Assembly (NCBI GenBank): GCA_025362735.1
Contig: JANYFL010000057.1
Span: forward strand, 21,042 to 85,041
From: Betaproteobacteria bacterium
Lineage (GTDB): Bacteria; Pseudomonadota; Gammaproteobacteria; Burkholderiales; Burkholderiaceae_D
Reading direction: 5' to 3'
Length of the DNA stretch: 64,000 nt
Under the pieces are notes generated by a model that ran no database searches, was not told the origin of the DNA, and was given only the letters and a program-made list of their open reading frames with translations. Made by a program: the position numbers and the translations under genes. Positions 20,541-30,416 of the stretch are shown piece by piece; position 1 is the first letter of the stretch; the number at the start of each line of letters is the position of its first letter.

Positions 20541-21520
20541 AACACTCTCCTCGTCGTGACATGGGGCGCGTTAATGCGGGTTTCGATGCGGCCGATCCCC
20601 TCAATTTCCAGCACGACCACGTCCTCATGTTTAAGGAAACGGCCCAGTTCAAGGCCACAACCACCGCCGACTGTGCCCGACCCCAGAATTTCACCGGGAT
20701 GTAGTGTTTCGCAGCGGCTGACATGCTCGATGATCTGGGCAAAACTCCAATACATCGTGCCGCTATTGCCGCTGCTCCAGAGTTCACCGTTCACCTTTGC
20801 GGTCATCGCCAGAGAGGGCAGGGAGCCAATCTCATCGACGGTGACGATGACTGGTCCCAATACATTGGCACGATCAAAATCTTTACCTTTGCATGGTCCG
20901 AAGGGGCCTTGCATTTCCTTGATTTGCAGGTCACGTGCGGTCAGGTCGTTGAAGACGGTGTAACCAAAAATATGCGACTCGGCGTTCTTTGATGAAATGT
21001 CACGCCCAGCTTTGCCAATCACGCATGCAAGTTCAAGTTCGTAATCGATGACTGAAGAAGTCGCAGGCCAATTGATCTCGCCGCTGCCTGTAACGGCATA
21101 ACGATTGCATTTGTAGTAAATCGGTTGTCGGTACCAGACGGGTGGAATGGGCGGCGGTTGAAGAGGCGCAGGCGGGCCAGCCAATTGCTCAAGCAATTTT
21201 CCGATTTGTCGACCGGCGGTGAGCATGTGCTGTTCAAAGGCAACAAAGTCGCGCATCTGTGAAGGAAGCGGAAGTGGCGCACGCAAACAATAAGTGCTGG
21301 TAGCAATGCCAGCGGCTTCGGGTGCTGCATCCAGCAGGCGTTGCGCCAACGCCAATCCTGCTTCACCGGATTCAATCAGCGCCAGCATGCTGTCAAAACA
21401 AGTCGAACGACTTTCCTGCATCAGAAGTCCCGCGTGAGCGAGATCCAGCATCGTGCCATCCTTCATCAGCGCGCCGACTTTATCTTGCTCATCATTGATA
21501 CGAAAGGTGGCTAATTTCAT
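20537..21520 (-). CDS. Fumarylacetoacetate hydrolase (FAH) family protein
   Basis: A 327-residue FAH-fold enzyme. The core has metal-ligand and fold motifs: DYELELACVIGKAGRDIS, FGYTVFNDLTARDLQ and GEILGSGTVGGGCG. Family members hydrolyse C-C bonds of ring-cleavage products, decarboxylate or tautomerise oxo-acids. The N-terminal extension (KLATFRINDEQDKVGAL) is the usual FAH N-domain. The stop overlaps the cyclase start by four bases. With the cyclase-type hydrolase it suggests a catabolic route in which a ring is opened and the chain cut. Confidence 0.88.
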   Translation of the reverse strand: MKLATFRINDEQDKVGALMKDGTMLDLAHAGLLMQESRSTCFDSMLALIESGEAGLALAQRLLDAAPEAAGIATSTYCLRAPLPLPSQMRDFVAFEQHMLTAGRQIGKLLEQLAGPPAPLQPPPIPPVWYRQPIYYKCNRYAVTGSGEINWPATSSVIDYELELACVIGKAGRDISSKNAESHIFGYTVFNDLTARDLQIKEMQGPFGPCKGKDFDRANVLGPVIVTVDEIGSLPSLAMTAKVNGELWSSGNSGTMYWSFAQIIEHVSRCETLHPGEILGSGTVGGGCGLELGRFLKHEDVVVLEIEGIGRIETRINAPHVTTRRVL

Positions 21521-21607
21521 GTTGCAGATTACCGGTGGCGGAGCGAACTTTCAGGGAGTAATCATCAAATGCCGCCAGCTGCTGAGTTGACGGCAGAATC
21601 GTTATGG

Positions 21608-23926
21608 CTAGTTGAAGCGTTTGGTGAGATCAATTCCCCAGCGAACCGGTCGATTGACCGAGGCTACCGGGAAACCGTTGAGGGGAGCGATCTGGGTAAT
21701 GTGACGGTTGTCAAAAACGTTTTGCCCGAACACACCGAAATCCCAACTCTTGTCGTTACTGGTCAGACCAAGACGCAGATCAAGCTCGTGCCAAGCGGCA
21801 CCTTTATAAGCATCTGACTTCTGATTAGTTTCGGAAAAGTAGACGCTACTTTGACCTCGGTATGTAGTGCTCAAAAAGGCCTTGCCCCAGGATGTATTCC
21901 AATCGTATTTCCCATAAAGGTAGTACTGCATTTTGGGTGCGCGCGTCAGACTGTTGCCGCTGATGTTTTCAGTCGGGAACACGGCGGGCGGTGCAAACTG
22001 TTGCGCGCCGTAAGTGATGAATCCGATATTGGTGGGCAGTGCGGCCAGGCTGCCTTCCTTGAGCTTGGCATCGAGGTACGCAAGATTTGCGGTCAGGGTC
22101 AGATGCTCTGTGGGTAGCCAAGTCGTTTCGATTTCCATTCCCTGAATTTTTGCTTTGGGCACGGTCTTGATCGAGATGCCGCCGGTAAACACGGCTTGTC
22201 GAATTTGCAGATTGGAATAGTCGCTGGTAAAGGCCGACACATTCAATCGTAGTTTCCGATCAAACAACTCGCTCTTGAAACCAATCTCATAAGCTTTGAT
22301 GATTTCTGGCGGAAAGGACTGATTGCTTGCGCTGACATCAAAGGCATTGAAGCCACCGCTCTTGAAACCTTTACTGAAGCTGGCGTAGAACAACAGATTT
22401 TTGCTGACGGTATAGTCAAGCACCAAACGAGGCGAAAAATTGGTGAACGTGGCGGAACGAACGATGCTGGGAGGTGCCGCCAATGTTGCGCCAGATGTTG
22501 CATTAGTCACACGTTGACTGGCCTGGAAGTCTTTCTTTTCATTGCTGTGGCGTCCACCGATGGTCAGCTTGAGTTGATCGGTCAGACGGTAGTTCACATC
22601 AAAAAATGCGGCATAAGCCTTGAGCGTTTGACGTGAGTTGAAGTTTGCATCGGTTCCAGCGTACAGACCGGCAATGGGAGGTCCGGCCTGGTAATTGAAA
22701 ATGTCGATGTTGGGATTGCCGGTGTCATGGTAGTAGTAGCCACCGACGGTCCAGCCCAAGTCTCCTGCCTCTGCAGAACTGAAACGCAGTTCTTGCGAAT
22801 AGGTTTTGTAATCGGGCTGGTTTGAATTGTTGTCGCCGAGACGTACCCCTTTGTTTCCCGCAGCATAAGTCGTGGCATTGGGTTGTGAGTCTGCATCGAA
22901 GGCGCCACTGATACTGGTGTTTTGATAACTGGTGACCGAATCCAGTTGTACCTTGCCCAGGTTCCAGTTCACCAGCAGCGTGCCCGAATCGGAATCGACT
23001 TTGCTGAAGTTGGCGCTATCCATTGCAAATCGTTTGCTTTCAATGGCGCCTTGCAAATCAGTACGTGGCACAAACGGATTGCCGCCATACACGGTTGCTG
23101 TTACATAAGGCGGATGCGGCGGTGGAACGACGCTGACACTGGCTACGGCGATGTTGGCGAGATTGGCTTTTTGTTTCTGGCTCTGCAAAATTAAGTCAGC
23201 CGTCAGATCAGCAGTCGGGATGTAACGCAAGGAAACACGCGCAGTGGAATCTTGCGCACCGCCCACTTTCTTGCCGTCATTGATGTTGGTGCCATAGTTG
23301 CCGCCTGATCCATAGTCGAGTGCAACGCGGCCACGCAACTCTTCAGTGAGCGGGCCAGACAGGATGACGGATCCTCGGCTTTCGTTATAGCTTGCATAGC
23401 TGGCGCGTACTTCACCTTCAAACTCTGGCGTTGGCCGTGCCGTTGTAATCAGGATGGCGCCTGCAGTTGAATTGCGACCGTAGAGCGTGCCTTGCGGGCC
23501 GCGTAAAACCTGCAGTGATTTCACGTCGAGCATATTCGACAACGAAGCGGCGCGTGGAAGATAGGCTTCGTTGCTATAGACCGCGACCGGTTCGTCGTTG
23601 AAAAACGAACCCCCGCCATTCGGACCGCCAATGCCACGGATGCTGACCGGCGCATTGCCATAACCAGCTGAGTTGGTAACCACCAAACCGGGCACTTTGC
23701 CTCCGAGGTCTTCCAGGGTGATGACCTTGCTGTTTTGCAGAGAGACTGCATCCAGCGCGGTCACCGATATGGGTACGCTTTGCTGATTCTGGACACGCCG
23801 TTGTGCCGTGATCACGATTTCTTCCAGCACTCCAGTCGGCACCGTAGACTGGGCCCATGCGGATTGAATCAATCCAGCAACCAGCGTAAGTGTGGTTCGG
23901 GTAACGATTGTTCTAGTGCGTTTCAT
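21608..23926 (-). CDS. TonB-dependent outer-membrane receptor
   Basis: A 772-residue receptor. A signal peptide (KRTRTIVTRTTLTLVAGLIQ then AWAQS) is followed by a TonB-box-like EEIVITAQRR, a plug domain (about residues 40-160, with VRGPQGTLYGRNSTAGAI) and a beta-barrel ending in TKRFN. ATG at 23926 is chosen because AGAGGAGA lies just upstream. The plug style (QRR..QSVPISVTALD) is that of receptors for organic substrates in degradative proteobacteria rather than classic siderophore receptors, but no substrate can be named. It lies 99 bases after the TetR gene and 87 before the FAH gene. Confidence 0.92.
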   Translation of the reverse strand: MKRTRTIVTRTTLTLVAGLIQSAWAQSTVPTGVLEEIVITAQRRVQNQQSVPISVTALDAVSLQNSKVITLEDLGGKVPGLVVTNSAGYGNAPVSIRGIGGPNGGGSFFNDEPVAVYSNEAYLPRAASLSNMLDVKSLQVLRGPQGTLYGRNSTAGAILITTARPTPEFEGEVRASYASYNESRGSVILSGPLTEELRGRVALDYGSGGNYGTNINDGKKVGGAQDSTARVSLRYIPTADLTADLILQSQKQKANLANIAVASVSVVPPPHPPYVTATVYGGNPFVPRTDLQGAIESKRFAMDSANFSKVDSDSGTLLVNWNLGKVQLDSVTSYQNTSISGAFDADSQPNATTYAAGNKGVRLGDNNSNQPDYKTYSQELRFSSAEAGDLGWTVGGYYYHDTGNPNIDIFNYQAGPPIAGLYAGTDANFNSRQTLKAYAAFFDVNYRLTDQLKLTIGGRHSNEKKDFQASQRVTNATSGATLAAPPSIVRSATFTNFSPRLVLDYTVSKNLLFYASFSKGFKSGGFNAFDVSASNQSFPPEIIKAYEIGFKSELFDRKLRLNVSAFTSDYSNLQIRQAVFTGGISIKTVPKAKIQGMEIETTWLPTEHLTLTANLAYLDAKLKEGSLAALPTNIGFITYGAQQFAPPAVFPTENISGNSLTRAPKMQYYLYGKYDWNTSWGKAFLSTTYRGQSSVYFSETNQKSDAYKGAAWHELDLRLGLTSNDKSWDFGVFGQNVFDNRHITQIAPLNGFPVASVNRPVRWGIDLTKRFN

Positions 23927-24025
23927 GATGTCTCCTCTTATAAAAATTAATGTGTGTGGATCAGGCGGCAAAGCCTGTCCCTCCGATGCTTCTATGGCAT
24001 CGTGCTTGTCAATCAACGTGATGGG

Positions 24026-24673
24026 TCAGGCGGTCTTGGGCGCCTGTCGGTCTGCTTTCTTGGCGAGGTCCCAGAAGCCGCTTGAAGTAAATGCGACGAC
24101 TTGATCAATCAGGTCTTCTGGATTGTTTGGCCAGGGTTCGTGTCCGGAAAGATCTCCATAAGAAACGTCTAGTGGTGACGTGGCCATCAGCGTGACGACA
24201 AACCCGAACAGACGTTTGACTTCGTCGCTGGATAGAAAGGGAGCAGCCTGACCCAAGGCCGTCAGGTATTGAGATCGTACGGGTTCCAGCAACTCGGTAT
24301 AAATTTTTCCGGTCAGAGTATGTGGCTCGGAAATAAACCGGGCCAGTAACCGAACATAGGCATGTGCTGATGGATCACGACATAACATCAGATGGGGTGC
24401 GACATAGTTGCGGATCAGCGCTTCGATCCGTTTTCTGCCGCTTAGATGGGGATCCATGTTCTTAAGTGCCTCAAGGCGCTGCGCGCACAGGGGCGTTACA
24501 TAGCGGCGTATCACCTCTTCGTAAACGACTTCCTTCGATCCAAAGTGGTAATGGCCTGACGCGGCATTCACTTTGGCGTCACGGAGGATTTCCCGCATCG
24601 AAGCGCCGTCAAAGCCCTTTTCGGCGAATTGCACCACCGCCGCTTCAAGTATGGCTTTTTGGGTAGGATTCAT
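24026..24673 (-). CDS. TetR-family transcriptional regulator (CerR-like C-domain)
   Basis: A 215-residue regulator. The N-terminal HTH spans about residues 8-52 (ILEAAVVQFAEKGFDGASM, then SGHYHFGSKEVVYEEVI). The C-terminal part resembles the CerR/DUF1956 group of TetR proteins. The start is ATG 24673 rather than the TTG at 24679. No Shine-Dalgarno sequence is visible. The promoter and a 37-bp palindrome lie directly upstream and run into the start codon, so it probably represses its own gene and the cassette downstream. Confidence 0.9.
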   Translation of the reverse strand: MNPTQKAILEAAVVQFAEKGFDGASMREILRDAKVNAASGHYHFGSKEVVYEEVIRRYVTPLCAQRLEALKNMDPHLSGRKRIEALIRNYVAPHLMLCRDPSAHAYVRLLARFISEPHTLTGKIYTELLEPVRSQYLTALGQAAPFLSSDEVKRLFGFVVTLMATSPLDVSYGDLSGHEPWPNNPEDLIDQVVAFTSSGFWDLAKKADRQAPKTA

Positions 24674-24708
24674 ATTCAATCATTTGATTTAATCAAGTGA
24701 TTGAATAT
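24672..24708. promoter_or_regulatory. 37-bp palindromic operator at the TetR start
   Basis: An odd-length palindrome centred on 24690: ATATTCAATCA at one end mirrors TGATTGAATAT at the other, and TTGATT mirrors AATCAA inside. Only one pair besides the central base is mismatched. It spans from the -10 box to the first bases of the tetR gene, the expected place for an autorepressor operator. TetR proteins commonly bind palindromes as dimers or paired dimers. Confidence 0.8.
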
Positions 24709-24732
24709 TAGCGCGAGATTTTTTAATGTCAA
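24705..24732 (-). promoter_or_regulatory. Sigma70-type promoter of the TetR/TonB-receptor cassette
   Basis: On the minus strand TTGACA (24732-24727) and TAATAT (24710-24705) are separated by 16 bases. The -10 overlaps the edge of the palindrome, so a bound repressor would block polymerase. The expected start of transcription, near 24698, leaves a leader of about 25 bases before the ATG. Confidence 0.75.
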
Positions 24733-24789
24733 CCGCTTTTTTAAAGAACTTTTATTGCGATTGGATTGGTGGCGAATTAACCCATAGTC

Positions 24790-25386
24790 CTAAAACCCTG
24801 AACCGGGTTGTTTGAGAAACTCTGTTTCCTCCGGAGTGCTTTCACGTCCCAATACTTCATTGCGGTGGGGAAAGCGTCCAAAGCGTTTAATGATGGCGCG
24901 ATGCTTTTCGGACCAGATATGTAAGTCTTGGGTTTCAGGGAAGATTGAAAGCGCCTTCATCAAGCTGAGGCAACGTTCTTGATCTTCTAATGACTCACTG
25001 TGTTCCAGAGGCAGATAGACAAACATGCGCTCAACCGGCCTGAGTATAGGGTCATAGCCCCTTGCCAGAGCATGGTTGGCTGCTTCGAGCGCTAATTGGT
25101 CGGTCGAAAATGCTCGTGCACTGTTGCGAAACATATTGCGCGGGAATTGATCCAGCAACACGATCAGAGCAAGACAATGATGTGGATGATTCTTCCAGTC
25201 ATCGAGATGGCCTGCGGCAGCTTGCTCATACAGAACTAAAAAGCGCGCGCGAATTTCAGCATCGAATGCTAGAACTTTCTGGAACCATTGTTTTCGGCTC
25301 TGGCCACGCTCACCATTTGTCCCAAACCAGAAGTCGAGGACATCTGCGGAGGTATGACCAGTGTTCTTCATACTGAAGTTTTCCAT
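24790..25386 (-). CDS. DUF924-family protein
   Basis: A 198-residue protein of the DUF924 family (PF06041): the start DVLDFWFG, the central LDQFPRNMFR and the later ERMFVYLPLEHSES and GRFPHRNEVLGR are typical. Structures in this family are alpha-helical and TPR-like; the biochemical role is unknown. ATG 25386 is used, although ATG 25371, preceded by GGAAA, is an alternative. It is divergent from the DUF4124 gene. Confidence 0.85.
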   Translation of the reverse strand: MENFSMKNTGHTSADVLDFWFGTNGERGQSRKQWFQKVLAFDAEIRARFLVLYEQAAAGHLDDWKNHPHHCLALIVLLDQFPRNMFRNSARAFSTDQLALEAANHALARGYDPILRPVERMFVYLPLEHSESLEDQERCLSLMKALSIFPETQDLHIWSEKHRAIIKRFGRFPHRNEVLGRESTPEETEFLKQPGSGF

Positions 25387-25661
25387 CTTGGTATCTCAAC
25401 CGTTTGAGGTTTGATTGAAGTGGCTTCACAGCTTACTTCTTCAAAATAAATTCGTTGAATAAGTCACTTATATCGTCGGATTTTCTTACAAAATCATCAA
25501 TCTAGTTAGTTTGGAAAAATCTTAAGTTGCTGAAAGTATTGAGATTTTAATTGTGGAACGGAACGTGCTCACCTAGATTCTGCTAATCCTATTCATTAGC
25601 CTGGCTGGATAATTTGTACTACTTCTATCCGATTCCGCCGATCAGCATTACGAGGGCTTCA

Positions 25662-26102
25662 ATGACAAAATATTTACCAATCATTCTGTATGCTCTTTGT
25701 TGGGGAGCCTTCTCTTTTGCCGCAAATGTTAATGCGACTCAAATGTCCCGCTGCGTTAATTCTTCGGGCAAAACGATTTACACCGATCAGGGTTGTGCTG
25801 CGAGCAATATCAACAGCGACACCCTTTACCAAGTCAAACCCGGCGGACGTGCTGCTGAAATTACCAAAGCAAATATAAATCGGACCGAGTTGAAGGATCC
25901 CCAAGCAACGGCGGATCCTTTAATGGTACGTTTGGCTCAAAAATCAATTGTAGAAGAACGCCGCTGCCAATTTTTACTAGGTAGAGCGACTGAACTCAAT
26001 GAAAGAATTAGTCAAAGCAACACTGTGAAATTGAATGATGTCATTGCAGACCGAGAAAGGATTCAAGCGATTCAGGCTGAATACAACATGCGCTGCAAAT
26101 GA
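25662..26102 (+). CDS. DUF4124-containing secreted protein
   Basis: A 146-residue protein with a signal peptide (LPIILYALCWGAFSFAANVNA) followed by a DUF4124 segment, SRCVNSSGKTIYTDQGCA, whose two cysteines could form a disulfide in the periplasm. The C-terminal half is helical, charged and ends in RCK. Function is unknown; such proteins are common in beta- and gammaproteobacteria. ATG 25662 is preceded by GAGGG; the longer frame from TTG 25614 has no support. Its surroundings are AT-rich compared with the rest of the window. Confidence 0.75.
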   Translation: MTKYLPIILYALCWGAFSFAANVNATQMSRCVNSSGKTIYTDQGCAASNINSDTLYQVKPGGRAAEITKANINRTELKDPQATADPLMVRLAQKSIVEERRCQFLLGRATELNERISQSNTVKLNDVIADRERIQAIQAEYNMRCK

Positions 26103-26141
26103 AAGCTTTTAACTTTCTTGATTGAGTTTCTAGCCCAAAAT

Positions 26142-26169
26142 AAAAAAGCCCGCTGATGCGGGCTTTTTT
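26142..26169. terminator. Bidirectional terminator
   Basis: AAAAAAGCCCGC, loop TGAT, GCGGGCTTTTTT. It has A and T runs on both sides and lies between the DUF4124 gene (+) and tRNA-Asn (-), so it can end both transcripts. Confidence 0.9.
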
Positions 26170-26179
26170 ATTGGATTAC

Positions 26180-26255
26180 TGGCTCCCCGACCTGGACTCG
26201 AACCAGGGACCTGCGGATTAACAGTCCGTCGCTCTACCGACTGAGCTATCAGGGA
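26180..26255 (-). tRNA. tRNA-Asn (GTT)
   Basis: On the minus strand a 76-base cloverleaf with a 7-bp acceptor stem (TCCCTGA paired with TCGGGGA, including one G-T pair), anticodon loop CTGTTAA (anticodon GTT), T-loop GGTTCGAGTCC and an encoded CCA end. It is followed by the shared terminator. Confidence 0.96.
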
Positions 26256-26277
26256 ACAGAAGGATGCGAATTATATA

Positions 26278-27486
26278 TCAATGTGACAAGACCCTGGAAA
26301 TGGCCTGGCATACGTAGTTGATATTTTTCGAATTCAAAGCAGCGACACAGATGCGGCCCGTGCTGACGGCGTAAATACCGAACTCATTTTTGAGTTGTTC
26401 CACTTGTGTCGCGGTAAGACCGGAGTACGAGAACATGCCGCGTTGTTGGGTGATGAAAGAAAAATCACGCCCTGGAACACTAACAGTCAAGCCATCGACC
26501 AAAGCTTTGCGCATGGTACGAATGCGCTCACGCATTTCTGCCAACTCTTGTTGCCACATCGCAAAGAGTTCGGGTGTGCTCAACACATCGGCAACAACGG
26601 TCGCGCCGTGCGTGGGCGGATTGGAGTAGTTGGTACGAATGGTGCGCTTGACTTGACTAAGGACGCGTGCAGCTTCATCTGCACTTGCGGTAACGATGGA
26701 CAATGCGCCGACGCGTTCACCATAGAGCGAGAACGATTTCGAGAACGAACTGGAAACCAGGAAGCTGATGCCGGAATCAGCCAACAGTTGAACGGCAGCG
26801 CGGTCTTCTTCCAGACCATCACCAAAACCTTGATAGGCAATGTCGAGGAAAGGAATGAGGTCACGGTTCTTGAGAACGTCAACGACACTTTTCCATTGAT
26901 CAACAGTGAGATCAACACCAGTGGGGTTGTGGCAGCATGCGTGCAGAAGAATGATGGAGTGCGGGGCGACGCTGTTTAGTGCGGCCAGCATGCCGTTGAA
27001 GTCGATGCCATTGGTATTGGCGTCGTAGTAAGGGTAGCTGTTAACTTCAAATCCGGCTGTTTCGAACAGGGCGCGGTGATTTTCCCAGCTCGGGTTGCTG
27101 ATCCACAGTTGCGCCGAGGGAACGAGACGTTTGAGATAGTCGGCACCGATTTTTAATGCTCCGGTGCCACCCAAAGCTTCGATGGTCACGATGCGACCGT
27201 CCTTGATCAGTGGCGAATTTTCGCCAAACAACAGTTTCTGCGCACCCTTGTTATATCCAGCCAAACCTTCGATGGGCAAATAGCCACGTGGCGATGGATT
27301 GGCGGCCCGCTTTTGTTCGGCTTCCTTGACGGCTCTAAGAAGAGGCAGACGACCTTGGTCGTCATAGTAAACGCCGACGCCAAGATTGACTTTGTTCGGA
27401 TTTTTATCGGCGTTGAAGCCTTCGGTAAGGCCAAGGATAGGGTCGCGCGGGGCGAGTTCGACAGATTCGAAAATGGAACGGCTCAT
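26278..27486 (-). CDS. Aromatic amino acid / aspartate aminotransferase
   Basis: A 402-residue class I aminotransferase of the AspC/TyrB group. The start SIFESVELAPRDPILGLTE, the conserved GGTGAL, and the PLP-lysine motif SSSFSKSFSLYGERVG are present, along with the substrate-binding Arg near the C-terminus. ATG 27486 gives the family N-terminus; the longer frame to 27609 has no family support. The sequence alone does not separate AspC from TyrB. It is divergent from uvrB. Confidence 0.93.
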   Translation of the reverse strand: MSRSIFESVELAPRDPILGLTEGFNADKNPNKVNLGVGVYYDDQGRLPLLRAVKEAEQKRAANPSPRGYLPIEGLAGYNKGAQKLLFGENSPLIKDGRIVTIEALGGTGALKIGADYLKRLVPSAQLWISNPSWENHRALFETAGFEVNSYPYYDANTNGIDFNGMLAALNSVAPHSIILLHACCHNPTGVDLTVDQWKSVVDVLKNRDLIPFLDIAYQGFGDGLEEDRAAVQLLADSGISFLVSSSFSKSFSLYGERVGALSIVTASADEAARVLSQVKRTIRTNYSNPPTHGATVVADVLSTPELFAMWQQELAEMRERIRTMRKALVDGLTVSVPGRDFSFITQQRGMFSYSGLTATQVEQLKNEFGIYAVSTGRICVAALNSKNINYVCQAISRVLSH

Positions 27487-27626
27487 GGTGGTGTGAGATT
27501 GGGCTGGTATTCGGGCCGCATCAGGGCGATAATCAAAAATTACCGCTTTGCAGCAATTTTGTGGAATTGTGATCAGGGGAAAAGGTCTGAAGCTAAATCC
27601 CCAATCCAAAGCGGGCGAATTTTATC

Positions 27627-29759
27627 ATGTCTGAACATCCCATCCCCCCATCTGATCGCCTGAGTGAAGCTCCGGGGAATGATCAACTGCGCTCGTTCCC
27701 GGGCAGTCCGTATCAGTTATATCAACCCTTTGCACCCGCTGGTGATCAACCGCACGCGATTGCGAAGCTGGTTGAGGGGATTGAAGATGGCTTGTCGTTT
27801 CAGACTTTGCTCGGGGTAACCGGCTCGGGTAAGACCTATACGATGGCCAATGTCATCGCTCGCATGGGCCGACCTGCATTGATTCTGGCGCCGAACAAGA
27901 CATTGGCCGCACAGTTGTATTCCGAGTTTCGCGAGTTTTTCCCGAACAACGCGGTTGAGTATTTCGTCAGTTACTACGATTACTACCAGCCTGAAGCTTA
28001 CGTTCCGCAGCGCGATTTGTTCATCGAAAAAGATTCGTCGATCAACGAGCACATCGAACAAATGCGCTTGTCGGGGACCAAGTCTTTGCTCGAGCGACGC
28101 GATACCATCATCGTCGGCACTGTTTCGACGATCTACGGTATCGGCAATCCGAACGAATATCAACAGATGATCCTGACATTGCGTGTCAAGGACAGGTTGA
28201 GTCAACGCGACATCATCGCGCGGCTGATTCAGATGCAGTACACCCGCAATGAAATGGATTTTGGACGAGGTACCTTTCGCGTGCGGGGTGATGTACTGGA
28301 TATTTTTCCGGCGGAGCATGCCGAGTTGGCAGTACGTATCGAACTCTTTGACGACGAGGTCGAGAGCATTCAGATGTTCGACCCGCTTACTGGACGCGTG
28401 CGTCAGAAGATTCCGCGCTTCACGGTTTACCCCGGCTCGCATTACGTCACGCCGCGTGCCACGGTACTCAATGCAATCGAAACAATTAAGGCTGAACTGC
28501 GCGAGCGGCTGGAATTTTTCTACAAGGAAAATCGTCTGGTCGAGGCACAGCGACTTGAGCAACGCACGCGCTTCGATTTGGAGATGATGCAGGAGTTGGG
28601 TTTCTGCAAGGGCATCGAGAATTATTCGCGCCATATTTCGGGGGCCAAACCGGGTGAGCCGCCGCCTACATTGATCGACTATCTACCGGATGACGCGTTG
28701 TTGTTCATGGATGAAAGCCACGTTCTGATTGGCCAACTCAACGGCATGTATCGCGGTGACCGTGCGCGCAAAGAAAATCTGGTCGATTATGGCTTTCGCT
28801 TGCCTTCGGCGCTGGACAATCGGCCATTGAAATTTGAAGAATTCGAAGCCAAGCTGCGCCAAGCCATTTTTGTCTCGGCGACTCCAGCGGATTATGAGCA
28901 GACACACACCGGACAGGTGGTTGAACAACTCGTGCGTCCAACCGGGCTGATTGATCCGGCGCTCGAAGTCAGGCCCGCCAGTACTCAGGTCGATGATGTG
29001 CTTTCGGAAATCAAGCTGCGTGCGCAACGTCAAGAACGGGTATTGGTCACCACGCTGACCAAGCGCATGGCTGAGCAATTGACCGACTATCTGGCTGACC
29101 ATGGGGTCAAAGTGCGTTATCTGCACTCGGATATTGAGACGGTGGAACGCGCCGAAATCATTCGTGATCTGCGGCTTGGCGTATTTGATGTGCTGATCGG
29201 CATTAACCTGTTGCGTGAAGGTCTGGACATTCCCGAAGTGTCGCTGGTGGCAATTCTGGATGCCGACAAGGAAGGTTTTTTGCGGGCGGAGCGCTCACTG
29301 ATTCAGACCATCGGCCGGGCTGCTCGCAATCTAAACGGCATGGCGATTCTGTACGGTGACAAGGTGACTAACTCGATGCGTCGTGCTATCGATGAAACCA
29401 ACCGACGTCGCACCAAGCAAATTGCCTTTAACGAGGCCAATGGCATCACCCCGCGCGGTGTCATCAAACAGGTGCGTGAGTTGATTGATGGTGTTTACGA
29501 TCCACAAGCCGGTCAGCAAGACCTCAAGGCGGCACAGGAACGGGCGCGTTATGGCGACATGTCTGAAAAGGCTTTGGCCCGCGAAATCAGTCACCTGGAA
29601 AAAACCATGCAAGAACATGCAAAAAATCTGGAATTCGAGAAGGCGGCCCAAGTCAGAGACCAATTGTTGCTTCTCAAGGAACAAGTTTTCGGTGCATCGG
29701 GTCAGAGCAACATCGTGCCTTTAGCCAACAGCAATTCATCTCATTCCAGAAAAGCCTGA
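27627..29759 (+). CDS. uvrB: Excinuclease ABC subunit B
   Basis: A 710-residue DNA repair helicase that loads on damaged DNA with UvrA and recruits UvrC. Walker [11 protein letters not shown] near residue 64, the damage-probing beta-hairpin region ([12 protein letters not shown]), the DESH box, helicase motif VI (QTIGRAARN) and the C-terminal UVR domain ([13 protein letters not shown]) are all visible. A 20-residue extension precedes the conserved core. I found no CTGT-N8-ACAG LexA box in the upstream gap. Confidence 0.98.
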   Translation: MSEHPIPPSDRLSEAPGNDQLRSFPGSPYQLYQPFAPAGDQPHAIAKLVEGIEDGLSFQTLLGVTGSGKTYTMANVIARMGRPALILAPNKTLAAQLYSEFREFFPNNAVEYFVSYYDYYQPEAYVPQRDLFIEKDSSINEHIEQMRLSGTKSLLERRDTIIVGTVSTIYGIGNPNEYQQMILTLRVKDRLSQRDIIARLIQMQYTRNEMDFGRGTFRVRGDVLDIFPAEHAELAVRIELFDDEVESIQMFDPLTGRVRQKIPRFTVYPGSHYVTPRATVLNAIETIKAELRERLEFFYKENRLVEAQRLEQRTRFDLEMMQELGFCKGIENYSRHISGAKPGEPPPTLIDYLPDDALLFMDESHVLIGQLNGMYRGDRARKENLVDYGFRLPSALDNRPLKFEEFEAKLRQAIFVSATPADYEQTHTGQVVEQLVRPTGLIDPALEVRPASTQVDDVLSEIKLRAQRQERVLVTTLTKRMAEQLTDYLADHGVKVRYLHSDIETVERAEIIRDLRLGVFDVLIGINLLREGLDIPEVSLVAILDADKEGFLRAERSLIQTIGRAARNLNGMAILYGDKVTNSMRRAIDETNRRRTKQIAFNEANGITPRGVIKQVRELIDGVYDPQAGQQDLKAAQERARYGDMSEKALAREISHLEKTMQEHAKNLEFEKAAQVRDQLLLLKEQVFGASGQSNIVPLANSNSSHSRKA

Positions 29760-29900
29760 CATTGTCCGGAATCATGCTAACACATTAATTTTTAAGGGTA
29801 TTTTTGAATCGTAAGTGAGCGGTTCCAATAATTTATTTTGACTAATGTATTGATTTTCAACAGGTAAGCGGCGACAATACTGGCCTGAAAGGTGAATGAA

Positions 29901-30404
29901 ATGTTGAAACCAGAAGCGTTTAGAGTACTTTTTGTGTGCATGGGCAATATCTGCCGTTCCCCGACGGCCCTAGGTGTTTTCCGCACCAAAGTTTCCGAAG
30001 CCGGCTTGAATGACCACGTCGTCTTTGATTCCGCCGGAACCCATGCTTTCCATGCGGGTGAAGGCCCGGATCAGCGCGCCCAGCTCGCCGCAAAAAAGCG
30101 GGGTTACGATTTATCGGATATCCGTGCACGGCAAATTACTCCGGAAGATTTCTTGCGTCATGACCTGATTTTGGCGATGGACTGGGATAACCACGCCCTG
30201 TTACAGCAAAAAGCAGGTCGTCAGCATCATCACAAAATCAAATTGATGATGAGCTTTGCCACCGAGCACGAATCGGCGGTTGTACCCGATCCTTACTATG
30301 GCAACGCTGACGGCTTCGAAGTCGTATTGGACTACGTTGAAGACGCTGCGACCAACCTGGTCGATTTCGTCCGTCGCCGTATGGCACAAAAAGCTGCAGC
30401 CTAA
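29901..30404 (+). CDS. Low-molecular-weight protein-tyrosine phosphatase
   Basis: A 167-residue phosphatase. The P-loop CMGNICRS (Cys13 and Arg19 in CX5R) is at the N-terminus and the general-acid loop DPYYGNADGFE is near the end. ATG 29901 is chosen because AAAGG lies 8 bases upstream; the in-frame GTG at 29892 is closer to that site. A gene of this kind before iscR is a common Burkholderiales arrangement. The substrate is not predictable. Confidence 0.93.
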   Translation: MLKPEAFRVLFVCMGNICRSPTALGVFRTKVSEAGLNDHVVFDSAGTHAFHAGEGPDQRAQLAAKKRGYDLSDIRARQITPEDFLRHDLILAMDWDNHALLQQKAGRQHHHKIKLMMSFATEHESAVVPDPYYGNADGFEVVLDYVEDAATNLVDFVRRRMAQKAAA

Positions 30405-30416
30405 GCTTCTTTCAAA

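Noticed and set aside
26180..26255. tRNA-Asn as an integration site
   Set aside because: No integrase gene and no repeated tRNA 3' end was seen nearby; the adjacent accessory cassette is about 1.5 kb away and is not bounded by it.
27487..27626. LexA box before uvrB
   Set aside because: I looked for CTGT-N8-ACAG and close variants in the gap and found none, so SOS control cannot be claimed from this sequence.
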